Part shown: positions 1 through 14,698 of the stretch, piece after piece
Layout of the letters: every line of letters starts with the position of its first letter
Numbering within the stretch: position 1 is the stretch's first letter
NCBI GenBank assembly: GCA_013339895.1
Contig: JABACO010000003.1
Coordinates: forward strand, 16,521,410 to 16,585,409
Direction: 5' to 3'
Length of the DNA stretch: 64,000 nucleotides
Source of the DNA: Ephydatia muelleri
Taxonomy: Eukaryota; Porifera; Demospongiae; Spongillida; Spongillidae
The notes under the pieces: model-generated
The model's input: the letters and a program-made list of their open reading frames with translations, nothing else
Told to the model about the DNA's origin: nothing
Databases searched by the model: none
Made by a program: the position numbers and the translations under genes

Positions 1-117
1 ATGTGTACCTGCTTGTCCATAGGTCTTTGATATGTGATGTGTACCTGCTTGTCCATAGGTCTTTGATATGTGATGTGTACCTGCTTGTCCATAGGTTTTT
101 GATATGTGATGTGTACA
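1..117. repeat. 36-bp tandem repeat, about 3 copies
   Basis: Three near-identical copies of a 36-bp unit containing ctgcttgtccataggt follow each other from the first base, so the array probably continues to the left of the window. One copy differs by a C-to-T change. Confidence 0.9.
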
Positions 118-2625
118 ACCCTTCCTGCTTTCCATACACAGTTAGATGTGGTCTAGCTGGGATCTTGCATGCCATTTCTCATGCCCCATAGAACACTGAC
201 AGCTGCTGGAGTACTTTGGTGGTTTAGTGTTAATTATGTTAAGAGCTGACAATGATGTGGTGCCTTAGCTCAAAGAATAAGAACAGATGTCCTGCATCCA
301 GCACATTCATGCGAAGTGAGCGTCTGCCTGTGTTTGTGTGATATTTGTAACCAGGGGCAGGTGCTTATTTGCAGCTGTGTGCTTGTGGTAGAGCTGCACA
401 CTCAATGTTTCAACTAACCTTCTGAATAACGTATAGCCTCATTTGGGAGGGAATGTTTGCTCTTGCCCACAGGAAGGTCAGCCATAGCTTATGCTAAACA
501 GGGTGTGACAGGTAGATATTCCAAGCATGGTAAGACAACCCACTATCTCGACCCAGCTACTCACATGTCCAACAACGCAGCAACGCATACTCCAGAGTTG
601 CCGTATGTGTGGTGATTTTTATCATACAACTGTTGAGACAACAGAGCCCGTAATGGTGATGGTCAAAGCAGAGATAATTGTCACGACGTGAGCCATCCAT
701 TTATATGTACAACAGAACCATCAACATAAACATGAGATAAATCCAGTCAGAAGTGAGATCAGTAGTTGTACGACATTCCAATGTTCTCTTAGCTCAGCTG
801 CATCAAAGATACATTCATTACTGAATATTAATTGCACTAATGGAGCTGAAAGGGTGGCATTAAAAAGAACAAAAACTTATTATAGTGAGGGAGGGATTTT
901 CCACCATGCTTGACTGCACATAGCTCATCCTAATGGGCCACTTCATATTACATGGTAATGGCCATTGCATGGACCACTGGTTTACACTTCTGATTGGCCC
1001 TGCTTGGCCTCGCCCAAATGAGATCAACACCCAGTCATGTAGACAATGGAGGCCTTAGGTAGTACTACAGTGGTAATGTGATAGCATAATCACAGCTTAC
1101 TTAGGTCACACAAACAATGCCATAAGAGCCTAGCTGTGTTGTGAAGGGTTACTCTATCACAGCATCTATACACACACACAACTGCCAGAGAGGCAGTGGC
1201 AAATCTCAGACTGCAAGCTGTATACCATAAAGCATCACCAACCTCTCCCATCACCACCCTCTCCCATCAAGCATCACATCACCACCCTCTACCTCACTAA
1301 CTGGAATCATACTCCTAAATAGAGCCCTGCAGTATAAAGATGACTTGGACCACATCGAAGTTAAACTGTGTGGTGACCTGTGAGAGCTAAACGGATAGCC
1401 ATGAGGGGATATGGAACACCAGCCCACATCAAATGGAACTGCTTTGTCCTGTTTGGCAAATGGTCTGTGTTATTGAGGCTGTACGGTGACCAACAAGATG
1501 CTACTCAATTGTCCACCAAATTGGTTTAGAAACCACTAGGATGTGAGGAGTGCAATAGCGGAGAGTTAAAGCCAAGACATCATAGCCAACCCTGAGACTA
1601 GTGTTTGCCCTGGGGAGCATTTGGTATAAGGAAGCTGTATTACTGTATTACCTTATAAGGACACGAGAAGAACCAGAGATGGAGATGGTCTTCATGCTGT
1701 GGGTCATCAAGAAGCGTGAATCAACATCAAGATTATATATAAGCTCTGTTATGAAGTGCACGAAGGCAGGCTGTGTTCATGCACTGACCAACCATTGGAT
1801 ATAATTTGTAATTATGCCCTGATAAAACACATTCTGTGTGCATGGATTGTCAGACCTGTGCTGCTGCCACAGATATAGATTTCCTTCATTTGGCCACATT
1901 GAATTGCTTGAATACCGTTTGATGGAAAGGTAACTTATATTTACAAACTACCTCAAGCAGGATGCAGGTCCACAAGGTGGTGTGCTGTTGTTCAGATGCA
2001 ATCCCCTATGCTAGCTTCTATTGCCTGAAGTCTTGCCATTTTAGGTTTTGTGGTGGCTTGCCTAACTCCAATATCACAAAGACATTGTAGTGGTCACACC
2101 CATCCATTGAAACCCTAGCACTCTGGACTGTCTGACTACACAACGAAGCCTTTCAACCACCACCCAAACGCATGAATAGTTGGTAAAATCATTATAAGTC
2201 AAATTGAAGTACATCACATATAGACAAACAACCACAAAAATGTAATAACAAATTATGTAGTAATTACACCTTACACTCAAAGTAAAAGCTACTTACAAAA
2301 AAACAAAATCAAGCACTTAAAAAACTATTTCGTTACAATATAGTTTAACTAAATACATAACTAGTTACTAACTATTTACAGCTACTAACCTAGGGTATCT
2401 ATGTTGCACTATGTAAGATACAGGTAAAATTAAAACCTAGTCTAGGTAAGTTAGTTAATCCAAGGTAGAGAAGCTGCCAATTAAAAGACTCTAGCACTAT
2501 GTACCAGTGACGAGTGTCCACAGAAGAAGCATGCGTATGAGAGAGAGAGAGAAAGAGAGAGAGACTTGTGGGTTGCTCTTGCATGGCTGCTAAATGAGCA
2601 TTCCAACCACTCCAGTGGGCATCGT
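118..2625. other. No recognised gene; includes 3' flank of the WT1-like gene
   Basis: Only short open frames without recognisable domains or paired splice signals occur here. The last few hundred bases (about 2,300-2,625) are AT-rich and lie directly downstream of the minus-strand WT1-like stop codon, so they probably hold its 3' UTR. I see no clear canonical polyadenylation hexamer on the minus strand there. A GA-rich run sits at 2,537-2,563. Confidence 0.5.
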
Positions 2626-4255
<1,630 letters not shown>

Positions 4256-4500
4256 TAATCGAGTTGAAGAGAAGTCTTGTCCTTTAAACGCCTTTAACGC
4301 TTTGTATTCGCTTCGCTGTTGTAGCTTTGAGGTGAGGCTAGCTATGATTAGTACGATACTCTAGCTTTACAAGTAAGGCTCCGTCCGGGCCAGCCAGAAA
4401 AGAGCAACGACACCCTAAGCGAAATGAGAGGTGAGTAGACGATAGAGTTTATATACGGCAGTCCGCGCGCCGCATGACGTCATCAGGAAACGTTGAGTAA
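4256..4500 (-). promoter_or_regulatory. WT1-like gene promoter: TATA box and CRE
   Basis: On the minus strand a TATATAAA box occupies 4455-4448, about 190 bp upstream of the start codon. A perfect palindromic CRE (TGACGTCA) lies at 4475-4482, about 20 bp further upstream. A short GC-rich stretch (gtccgcgcgccgc, 4461-4473) sits between them. The order and spacing suit a CREB/ATF-responsive RNA polymerase II core promoter with a 5' UTR of roughly 160 bp. The transcription start is inferred. Confidence 0.65.
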
Positions 4501-4636
4501 TTTACAAATCATTTGCTGGCGAACACGCAGCACTGTAATATATTATATAGAGTTGTAGACAGCTAGCCGGCATGGCATGCGGATTCATGGCAGCCAGCAA
4601 ACCACTCATGCTTGTTAACTTATTGCACTGTGCCAA

Positions 4637-4740
4637 GTGTGCTGCATGCGAGAGCTCTGTGAAATGGCTCTCCATTGGTGCGTGCCACGTGTGCTGCATG
4701 CGAGAGCTCTGTGAAATGGCTCTCCATTGGTGCGTGCCAC
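4637..4740. repeat. 52-bp perfect tandem duplication upstream of the WT1-like promoter
   Basis: Two essentially identical 52-bp copies (4637-4688 and 4689-4740) each contain GCATGC, GAGCTC and an inverted CCAAT box (ccattgg). The second copy follows a CACGTG E-box. It may be a duplicated enhancer module; function is inferred from motif content only. Confidence 0.8.
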
Positions 4741-5340
4741 GTCAGCAAAAATATGCATCCCTTTGAGAATGTGTTATGTGACTCGCCGCAAATGGATCAC
4801 GAAATTCCATCTCCACTGGCGAGATGGATACTATGACCTCAATCGTCTCAATAATACGCGTTTTTGCGGTCATGCTGCATCTCTGTACGGGGCACCTGAT
4901 GTAAGCATCGATCAGTGCTCAAGACCGCATGCCCTTGACGTGACTTGCACATGTACGGGACTGTGACTTTGGGTACGGCTTTGCATCGAACAAATCATTC
5001 CAAACTTAGCACTAACACGATTAACATGAACGTAAAACAATTGCTGAAGTTTGCAAACACACGTCATTACATGGAAGCTCTACGGCTAGCGGCAGGCGCC
5101 TTGCTGTTATGGTTACATTCTTCTTCTAGTAACATTTTCACTCGTGATTTGAACAGAAAAGAGCAAACCCGTGCTTCAAACGTGTACGCAGCCCATATAG
5201 AGGAACTTTAGTTGTGCATTGTTAGGAAACAAAGCTAATCACGTGACCCAGAGGTGTTAAGTGATCTGTTCAGTCAAGACCAGCCAAAAGGTGATGGTGG
5301 GATTAGATAACATCTGCACACTTAATCACCAGAGGGTCAA
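4741..5340. other. No gene recognised
   Basis: Several open stretches exist but none shows a domain or convincing splice sites. It is the distal upstream flank of the WT1-like gene and contains some CpG up to about 5,200. Confidence 0.4.
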
Positions 5341-5345
5341 AGTGT

Positions 5346-5346
<1 letters not shown>

Positions 5347-5436
<90 letters not shown>
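5347..5436. repeat. (TC)n(CA)n microsatellite
   Basis: A TC run of about 9 units passes directly into about 33 CA units. The long His/Thr-only frames through it are artefacts of the dinucleotide. Confidence 0.97.
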
Positions 5437-6058
5437 CAGATGTTGCAGATTGGACTGCAGCTATATGAACTATGCAACAACCAGATATTACCTTCCTTAT
5501 ATGGACATAGGATGGAGTACTCTAGTTGAACATGTGTCCTTACACATGAATGCACACCACTTAAATAGACCCCTTAAAATCACTTGCACATGTATAGCAT
5601 GCAAACACATTCCCCTCTCTCTCTTTCTCTCTCTCCTCTTCACTAGAACATGGTCACATCATCACAGCTACCAATGATGAAGCATGTTGTTCAAGACTCT
5701 AGTCCTCGCACAGCTGCATTCTAGAATGAGTTAGAGTTCTAGCAAGATCACAGTGCTGCAAACACTGCTTCTCTTCCTACTGTTGGAACTTGTCTTCAAG
5801 AGAAGGCAGCAGCTTGAGAGGTGCAGTCACAGGAGGCAACAGTGTCATAGCAACAGTCTCCCTGGAGTCCTTGCCCAAGACATCAGAGAGAACATCACGC
5901 TTGTATGCATACCATTGGAGCTGGTCAGCTATTAAACCATGAAGAGCCTCACTGGCAGGGTATCTAGGGAGATGAAGGAGGAAATGGTAGCCTTCTTGCC
6001 TGCTCTGCTAAGGAGCAGAACACACATAGACACACTATACACACACACATATACAGAT

Positions 6059-6129
<71 letters not shown>

Positions 6130-7614
6130 CACACAGACACACATGCACACACATGCACAGACACACACATGCACACAGACACACACATGCAACAGACACA
6201 CATGCACACTGTCTCTATCAAAACAGGTGGTAGCCACTGTGTCTCTGTACTGTTAAGGACAATATCACCCATATACCATATCATTCCACAACTGATACAG
6301 TCGCATTCCAACGTTATGGGATGACATTGTCAAGGGCAGTGATACAGAATAGCATATGAAGATACCCAGGTCTATGGCCACACCCCTCTCCTGCCACAGC
6401 TTTAGGACTCCCCTGTTGTCCTGATGATCATTATCTTACAAGGTCAGCAATTGAACACCTCCATGATACATGCTGGCAGGGAGGATGTGGTACAAACATG
6501 GTTGCACTGAGTGAAGATTTGCCCATGCCTGTACTGGCAGGCAATACGCAACACACCACACAGAGATGATATGCAAGATTGTGACCTGATAGAACACAGC
6601 AAATGGTCAACAAAAGGAATGAATAATGGATGCATCTATATTTAGTACAAGATGTGTTACAAGTCATTACACGAGTGAACATGATCAATGAGTGCTAAAG
6701 AGAGAATAGCCACATCCTAGTACTGCTAACTTTCTGAGTAACATGGCCAAGGTGAAACAAAAAGTGGACATAGCTATTATTGGGCCTGTGATAGGACTAT
6801 GGTAGATAATGGGAGGGGCTGGGGGGGGGGGGGGGGGGAGAATGGGTACAGAAACCAATTCCAGCCTGAGGATTGTGTACAGTGAGATGTCACTGTATGG
6901 CTTCGCGGATGAACAATAAATTAAGTTCCATCTGAGATCTGATAAGCCAATAGGTTTACTCCAGCCACTGCTGTCATAGACAAAATACTACCAGTAATCC
7001 AATTACACCAGCCACCACAAACCCACTGAGGACGAGAAATTTTGAACAAAAGGTCTAAAGTTAGTACAAAACCACTCATCTGGGCGCCAAGGGTTACAAA
7101 CATGGGACAGCAGATTTCGTTTTTTGTTTTTATCAGGTTGTTATCTGGTTATCTCTACCAATTAATAACTACAAGCCTCTAACCTAGTTCAGCTTCCACT
7201 TGAATGCAGGGTGGTACGTGTACACTCCCATAAGGCTTTATTCAATGTCTGATGGAGTCATCCCACGAACCACAAGCCCAATGCATCGCTGAAGACCAGG
7301 AATGTCATGATGACTACATAGCACACAGCACATCAAACTCCTGCTGGCACACTTTGGCAGCCATACACATGAATCCATGTTGGCCCTTGAAAACAGTAAA
7401 TTGGATAAGTCATATTAAATAACCCTTTTCCTTTGAGCCTCAATTGATGGGATCAACAGAGGTGCTATCCCTACATGTGACAACAGAGATGGTATCCCAA
7501 TCGACCTTTAGAGGCGACATCATCACAACATATGAAAACATGCCCCACATATGACAATTGCACACACACATGCTAAACACACACACCACACACACACACA
7601 GACACACACACACA

Positions 7615-7671
<57 letters not shown>

Positions 7672-8220
7672 CTCACGTACACGCGACAAGTACATACACA
7701 GACAAGAACATGTAAACACATGCAAAGTGAGTAGTACTATAGTTGACATGTGTGTGGCGGTACTATCAAAGCAACAGGCTGTGCACAAGTGTGTGTGTGT
7801 GTGTGTTGACCACTACTCAAGCAACATAATGGGCTAACTGGGAAGATAGCCTTTGCAGATAACAGCTGTACACAACCCAACTATATTTAGATTTGATGAC
7901 ATCATGTTTCACTTCCTCCACTTGCCTTTACCTGATGTGTTTATCAATGGTGATGGTACTTTCTTTGTACACACACATTCACCCCCCCCCCCCCCACACA
8001 CACACACACATACACACACAGAGTATATATGAGTTGGTACACGCACTTTGGCATGTCAAGATATCTTCAGTTAAAGATTGAAACTCCATCATGCTCCTGT
8101 AGTGATGGCTTGGTGACCTATATTCAGGTCACATTTCCCACCATTACTTGAGCTGATGACAATTAGTGGCAGAGAAATAGTGAATCACATGTGCACCATA
8201 TGCTACCAGGGTGATTAAAG
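5437..8220. repeat. Intergenic DNA with CA arrays and a poly-G tract
   Basis: No gene was recognised. CA-rich microsatellite occupies about 6,020-6,210 (pure CA near 6,060-6,126) and about 7,560-7,669. A poly-G run of 18 lies at 6,821-6,838, and a C-run plus CA tract at about 7,981-8,020. The sequence between is unique, AT-balanced and lacks recognisable coding signal. Confidence 0.7.
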
Positions 8221-8425
8221 AATAAGGGACACTGGACATCTCTGGAGGGTGTGTAAGGGGACAATGGACATCTCTGGAGGGTGTGTAAGGGGACAATGGA
8301 CATCTCATGGAGGTGTGTGTAAGGGGACAATGGACATCTCATGGAGTGTGTGTAAGGGGACACTGGACATCTCATGGAGTGTGTGTAAGGGGACACTGGA
8401 TATCTCATGGTAAGGGGACACTGGT
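8221..8425. repeat. Roughly 32-34 bp minisatellite, about 6 copies
   Basis: Units share ggggacantggacatctc followed by atggaggtgtgtgta or tggagggtgtgta, with length variants between copies. Confidence 0.85.
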
Positions 8426-8657
8426 AGAATGCCAACACCCACTACTCCATACACTGTAAGGTCCAACATGCCAGGAAGACTGGTGTGTAATGCAGGAAGA
8501 TTGTCGGACAGAAAGGGAAGGTTGTAGTGTGTGTGCCTCCACACTATGTCTCCATTGTGTTCAAACAAATCTCCCCTCCCCCCTTACTCTCTCCTCTTCC
8601 CATCCCACCATAAGCACTGCCTTGCCAGGAAATCAAAGACAGGCTTTCAAGGGTGTG

Positions 8658-8672
8658 AGAGAGTGTGTGTGT

Positions 8673-8710
<38 letters not shown>

Positions 8711-8809
8711 AGAGAGAGAGGAGAGAGAGCGAGATAGAGAGAGAGAGAGAGAGATCAGAGAGAGAGAGAGAGGAGAGAGAGGAGAGAGAGAGAGAGAGAG
8801 AGAGAGGAG

Positions 8810-8843
<34 letters not shown>

Positions 8844-8852
8844 AGAGAGAAC
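8658..8852. repeat. (GA)n-rich purine array
   Basis: About 195 bp of GA dinucleotides with GAGG interruptions. The purine strand is the plus strand; such tracts can adopt H-DNA. Confidence 0.95.
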
Positions 8853-9232
8853 ATTCAGTGTTTGACTCTCTCTCTCCCTGCCCTAAACACACAGGTGTAA
8901 CACATGTTGTGCAAATGGCTCTGGCTCCATTGAGGACCAGCTTTACAAGCAGCATTGGCTGATGTGATCAGAGAAGACAGCCAGAGAAGTTACTACACCA
9001 CTGCAAACCACATGGTCCCCAGGCCACTTTTGCCAATAAACTTGCAGCACAAGAGCTGTTGACGTAACAGATGTGTGTGTTTACAGTCCAGTAGCAGATG
9101 TATATACTGTCCCAATGGAGGTGTAAATAGACTACCATATGCTGCCCAGGTTATCACTCAGGCCAGACCTGTGGGGCTGCCCAGCTGTAAACCACACAAA
9201 GGATAGGATGTCATCCAATAAATACATTAGCA

Positions 9233-9735
9233 CAGACACCTCTCCTAGGACAGAGGAACACACACCTCTCCTAGCAGTACAGAGGGACACACACCTCTCC
9301 TAGCAGCACAGAGAAACACACACCTCTCCTAGCAGCACAGAGGAACACACCTCTCCTAGCAGCACAGAGGAACACACACCTCTCCTAGCAGCACAGAGGA
9401 ACACACCTCTCCTAGCAGCACAGAGGAACACACACCTCTCTCCTAGCAGTACAGACACCTCTCCTAGCAGTACAGAGGAACACACACCTCTCCTAGCAGC
9501 ACAGAGGGACAGGCACTATAGAGGCTGTGTGGTGGAGTCCCACAAACCACACCAACATAACCCATCCCAAATGCAAAGATCCCAGGGGAAGCCCCTACAC
9601 TAGCACCAGGGGACAAGGGGATGTCCCTACAGAAGCATCAGGGGACAGGGGATGCCCCTACAGAAGCACCAGGGGACAGGGGATGCCCCTACAGAAGCAC
9701 CAGGGGACAGGGGATGCCCCTACAGAAGGGGACAA
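9233..9735. repeat. Two adjacent minisatellites (about 27-29 bp and 31 bp)
   Basis: The first array (about 9,233-9,515) repeats cacacctctcctagcagcac with cagaggaa linkers, about 10 copies of variable length. The second (about 9,594-9,735) repeats cctacagaagcaccagggga with a caggggatgc tail, about 4-5 copies. Confidence 0.88.
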
Positions 9736-9983
9736 AGGCATGTCTCAGCACCAGGGATCCAGGAGATAGTTCTGGACACCTTCCTTCTCTGACCATCTTG
9801 TGTGTACAGCTACTACTTCCTTATTACCATAAATTACATAACCACATAGCATACTAAGTGTGCCACACCTCTCCACACTCTCCCATCCATCTACACCTCT
9901 CCACATATACCCACACCTGGTTAGATCTTCACGCTTGTTGCCATGCTACCCCCACATGGGTACAATGTTGACAATCTACATGG

Positions 9984-10362
9984 CACACACATGCACACCC
10001 ATGCACACACAAACATGCACACACACATATGTACACACACACAAACACCCACACACACACATATGTACACACACACAAACACACACACACACACATGTAC
10101 ACACACACACACACACAGATAGACTGGCAGACACAGATTAGCTAAGACATACTAATGTTGCAATAAGGTTTCGCACAGAAGGGAGAAATACAAGTGTCAT
10201 TCCATCATGGTTGAGTGGCTCTGCAAAGTCCCTTTGTACCATTTGTCGGATGACAACAGTCACTGACCCTAACCACAAATTACATTACTGCACAGGAGCA
10301 AATACCACCTACATACCACATACCACATAACACATACATAAACGAGCTAACGAACACACATA

Positions 10363-10436
<74 letters not shown>
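9984..10436. repeat. CA-type microsatellites
   Basis: An imperfect CA/ATGTACA array lies at about 9,984-10,122 and a pure CA run of about 37 units at about 10,362-10,436. The 225 bp between them are unique sequence. Confidence 0.92.
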
Positions 10437-10438
<2 letters not shown>

Positions 10439-10984
10439 ACTTTGGGACTATGGCTGCCTTCAACAGGAGTGCCTTCCAGCAAGACAGTGGAGCAGTTGTA
10501 TGAAGCCTTATCTTGGGTATCTTGAGGATCTCAGCTCCTCGGCTTACCAAGGTAAAGGGAGGAGGCAACACATCATCCAGCAGGGAGGAAAGGTCCTACA
10601 ACAAGGGACAACATGGTCCTCTGATAAGGGACAACATGGTCCTCTGATAAGCCCCTCCCACCCCCCTCTCATCACCCCCTCCCATCCCTCCTGCCATCCC
10701 TCCTACCATCACTTGACATACTGTAAAATACAAGATTTGGGACTGGGGAAGAGAGTGCTGGTTGGCATCATTAATGACAAAGGCAGTGGACCTTAGTTTG
10801 TTGGTCCCATCCACACACCTGTGTTCTGATCCCCTGCATTCATTCCCCCCTCCCCCCCCTCCCCTTCTTGTAAGTCCTCACTATGCGATGAAGGGCAGCT
10901 TGACGAGGAGATGTGTGAAGAGGTTGCATGTATTCGTCATTTGTTATAACATCTTCTACATACATGTAGTCACCAGTGTGTCCA

Positions 10985-11965
10985 ATCGCCTGGGAACCTA
11001 ATAGTGACTGTTTGGGGACCTAATAGTGACTGGTCTGAGGACCTAATAGTGACTGGTCCTGAGGACCTAATAGTGACTGGTCTGAGGACCTAAATAGTGA
11101 CTGGTCTGAGGACCTAATAGTGACTGGTCGAGGACCTAATAGTGACATGGTCTGAGGACCTAATAGTGACGGGCTGAGGACCTAATAGTGACTGGTCTGA
11201 GGACCTAATAGTGACTGGTCGAGGACCTAATAGTGACTGGTCTGAGGACCTAATAGTGACTGGTCTGGGGACCTAATAGTGACTGGTCTGGGGACCTAAT
11301 AGTGACTGGTCTGAGGACCTAATAGTGACTGGTCTGGGAACCTAATACCGACTGGTTTGGGGACCTAATAGTGACTTGAGGACCTAATAGTGACTGGTCT
11401 GAGGACCTAATAGTGACTGGTCTGAGGACCTAATAGTGACTGGTCTGAGGACCTAATAGTGACTGGTCTGAGGACCTAATAGTGACTGGTCTGAGGACCT
11501 AATAGTGACTGGTCTGAGGACCTAATAGTGACTGGTCTGGGGACCTAATAGTGACTGGTCTGGGGACCTAATAGTGACTGGTCTGAGGACCTAATAGTGA
11601 CTGGTCTGGGGACTTAATAGTGACTGGTCTGGGGACCTAATAGTGACTGGTCTGAGGACCTAATAGTGACTGGTCTGAGGACCTAATAGTGACTGGTCTG
11701 GGGACCTAATAGTGACTGGTCTGAGGACCTAATAGTGACTGGTCTGAGGACCTAATAGTGACTGGTCTGGGGACGTAATAGTGACTGGTCTGGGGACCTA
11801 ATAGTGACTGGTCTGAGGACCTAATAGTGACTGGTCTGAGGACCTAATAGTGACTGGTCTGGGGACCTAATAGTGACTGGTCTGGGGACCTAATAGTGAC
11901 TGGTCTGGGGACCTAATAGTGGCTGGTCTGGGGACCTAATAGTGACTGGTCTGAGGACCTGATGC
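10985..11965. repeat. 23-bp minisatellite, about 42 copies
   Basis: Nearly 1 kb of a 23-bp unit with core ggacctaatagtgactggtc followed by tga or tgg. The tga/tgg alternation gives long runs of variant-type copies. Stop codons occur in the plus frames, so it is non-coding. Confidence 0.97.
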
Positions 11966-12117
11966 TGACTGTGTCTATAGAATTGATTTGCATTTAAAGC
12001 CATTATTACTGAGCACACAGATAATGTTAGTTGCCATGGAGAAAGTGTTATGGGAGGGGAGTAGTAAGACCACATCCATTGGCTGTGGCTCTTTTATATA
12101 GTGCAGGGTAAGAGGCT

Positions 12118-12665
12118 TTAGCGCACACACATACACACACATAGGCACACACAATACACACACATAGGCACACACATAGACACACACAATACACACACAT
12201 AGGCACACACAATACACACACATAGGCACACACATAGGCACACACAATACACACACATAATACACAGAGAGACACAAAAACACACATGTAACACAGGCAC
12301 ATATTTTGTGAGAGCATGATGGAATATGGCACCTTGTTGGAATGAGATCACATAGCTGCTATGTGAACTAACCTAAGCACTTACTTTATCTGAAGCCATA
12401 ACAGTGCTACACAGGCATTACATGGTAACTGATGCATAGGGTGGGCACCATTTGGGACTGATGAATATGGTGGGCATCATTTGGGACTGATGCATATGGT
12501 GGGCACCATTTGGGATGATGTACAGCTGATGTTATATGAAGTGTTAAATGGAGGGTGCTGTGCACTCAAAGAGGCATTATATGGGGTAATACAAGTGGGC
12601 ATTATATGGGGTAATGCAAGTAGGTATTATATGGGGTAATGCAAGTGGGCATTATATGGGAAATG
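12118..12665. repeat. Compound CA-type array and short direct repeats
   Basis: At about 12,121-12,290 cacacacataggcacacaca and cacaatacacacacat variants alternate. At about 12,430-12,520 a 29-30 bp unit containing tggtgggcaccatttgggac occurs three times. At about 12,575-12,660 gggcattatatggggtaatg recurs about four times. Confidence 0.85.
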
Positions 12666-13373
12666 AGGCGGTTATTATAATGGCATACTTATTGATAATA
12701 ATAAGATTTTTATTACAGTATTTGAATAGTTATGTATGCATATATTATGTTATTAAAGCTGTCGTTGTTCAATAATGGCATTATAAAGAAATGTGAATGT
12801 TTGCAGGACTACTTACCAGGGGAAGGAAACTATGCACCATGAAATGAGGTCACGGGATATGAGTCGGAAACACTCAATTGTACAGGAATTGCAATGAGGA
12901 AGGCATGTGCTCAAGAGGAGGCCATGGCTCCTACTGGCAGGGGTCACACTAACCCCTATGACCCAAGGTGCATATGAGAAGAATGCGTGCTATGGCTTCT
13001 ATTCCCAAGTTCCTGTGATGCCTATCATTGCTTGTCTCTACTTTCATGACCCCATTTAATGCCTACTTTCATGAACCCATTTAAGTAATAGTTATGTCGC
13101 AGTTAGTTCACAATAGTTTGCGGCCATTGAAAAGTTGGACATTAGGCCCCCTCTCCAAAATACTGAAAACATTATGTAATGCCATAGCAACACGTTAGCA
13201 ACCCTGACCTGTGTGACACTTGAGGCTATGTACGAACATGACGCGTTCAATCGCCATTTAAAAGCCATACAATGGTGGGGGCACCATTGTTCTATTTAAG
13301 GCCTAAATCACAGGGCTTATTTTCTCTGTACTATTATGCATAGTGTTTGTAAGAGGCCACCTTTCGAAGGATG
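12666..13373. other. No gene recognised
   Basis: AT-rich unique sequence with no domain-bearing frame. It immediately precedes the 27-bp array. Confidence 0.4.
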
Positions 13374-13676
13374 TCTTCACTAAGGCGGGCTCTTTCTTCC
13401 CCAAAGCTAAGGTGGGTTCTTTCTTCCCCAAAGCTAAGGCGGGCTCTTTCTTCCCCAAAGCTAAGGTGGGTTCTTTCTTCCCCAAAGCTAAGGCGGCCTC
13501 TTTCTTCCCCAAAGCTAAGGTGGGTTCTTTCTTCCCCAAAGCTAAGGCGGGCTCTTTCTTCCCCAAAGCTAAGGTGGATTCTTTCTTCCCCAAAGCTAAG
13601 GCGGCCTCTTTCTTCCCCAAAGCTAAGGTGGGTTCTTTCTTCCCCAAAGCTAAGGCGGGCTCTTTCTTCCCCAAAG
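13374..13676. repeat. 27-bp minisatellite with ordered unit variants, 11 copies
   Basis: Each 27-bp unit contains tctttcttccccaaagctaa. The variable hexamers (gcgggc, gtgggt, gcggcc, gtggat) recur in near-alternating order. Because 27 is divisible by three and the unit lacks stops in several frames, long frames open on both strands (for example 13343-13687 plus, 9-residue period ending FFPKAK; 13725-13303 minus, period containing ALGKKE). I see no independent evidence that either is translated. Confidence 0.95.
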
Positions 13677-13845
13677 GCAATTTTTGAGACCAAAATGAAA
13701 GCGGAAAACTGAACGAGACAAGCAAAACTTCTTAGCTATATTGTTGTTCAGTTGAAACTAGTTTTGTTTGTGGCTCTGACAGACTTGTTAAATGAAGTTA
13801 AGTGTAGAATACGTGTAGTGTGCACATTGGCTATACATGTGGTGA

Positions 13846-14698
13846 GGTACACATATAAGTTAAGGTGGTGGGCGGGGCACACATATAAGTTAAGATGGTG
13901 GGCGGGGCACACATATAAGTTAAGGTGGTGGGCGGGGCACACATATAAGTTAAGGTGGTGGGCGGGGCACACATATAAGTTAAGGTGGTGGGCGGGGCAC
14001 ACATATACGTTAAGGTGGTGGGCGGGGCACACATATAAGTTAAGGTGGTGGGCGGGGCACACATAAGTTAAGGTGGTGGGCGGGGCACACATATAAGTTA
14101 AGGTGGTGGGCGGGGCACACATAAGTTAAGGTGGTGGGCGGGGCACACATAAGTTAAGGTGGTGGGCGGGGCACACATATAAGTTAAGGTGGTGGACGGG
14201 CACACATAAGTTAAGGTGGTGGGCGGGGCACACATATAAGTTAAGGTGGTGGGCGGGGCACACATACAAGTTAAGGTGGTGGGCGGGGCACACATATAAG
14301 TTAAGGTGGTGGGCGGGGCACACATAAGTTAAGGTGGTGGGCGGGGTGCACATAAGTTAAGGTGGTGGGCGGGGCACACATATAAGTTAAGGTGGTGGGC
14401 GGGGCACACATATAAGTTAAGGTGGTGGGCGGGGCACACATATAAGTTAAGGTGGTAGGCGGGCACACATATAAGTTAAGGTGGTGGGCGGGGCACACAT
14501 ATAAGTTAAGGTGGTGGGCGGGGCACACATATAAGTTAAGGTGGTGGGCGGGGCACACATAAGTTAAGGTGGTGGGCGGGGTGCACATATAAGTCAAGGT
14601 GGTGAGCGGGGCACACATATAAGTTAAGGTGGTGGGCGGGGCACACATACATATAAGTTAAGGTGGTGGGCGGGGCACACATACATATAAGTTAAGGT
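13846..14698. repeat. 30-bp minisatellite, about 28 copies
   Basis: The unit is cacacatataagttaaggt followed by ggtgggcggg; many copies lose an AT pair and become 28 bp. The array spans about 850 bp and produces only repetitive shadow frames. Confidence 0.97.

Noticed and set aside
10985-14698. CRISPR-like arrays of regular repeats
   Set aside because: The units are directly adjacent without unique spacers and the DNA is animal nuclear; these are minisatellites.
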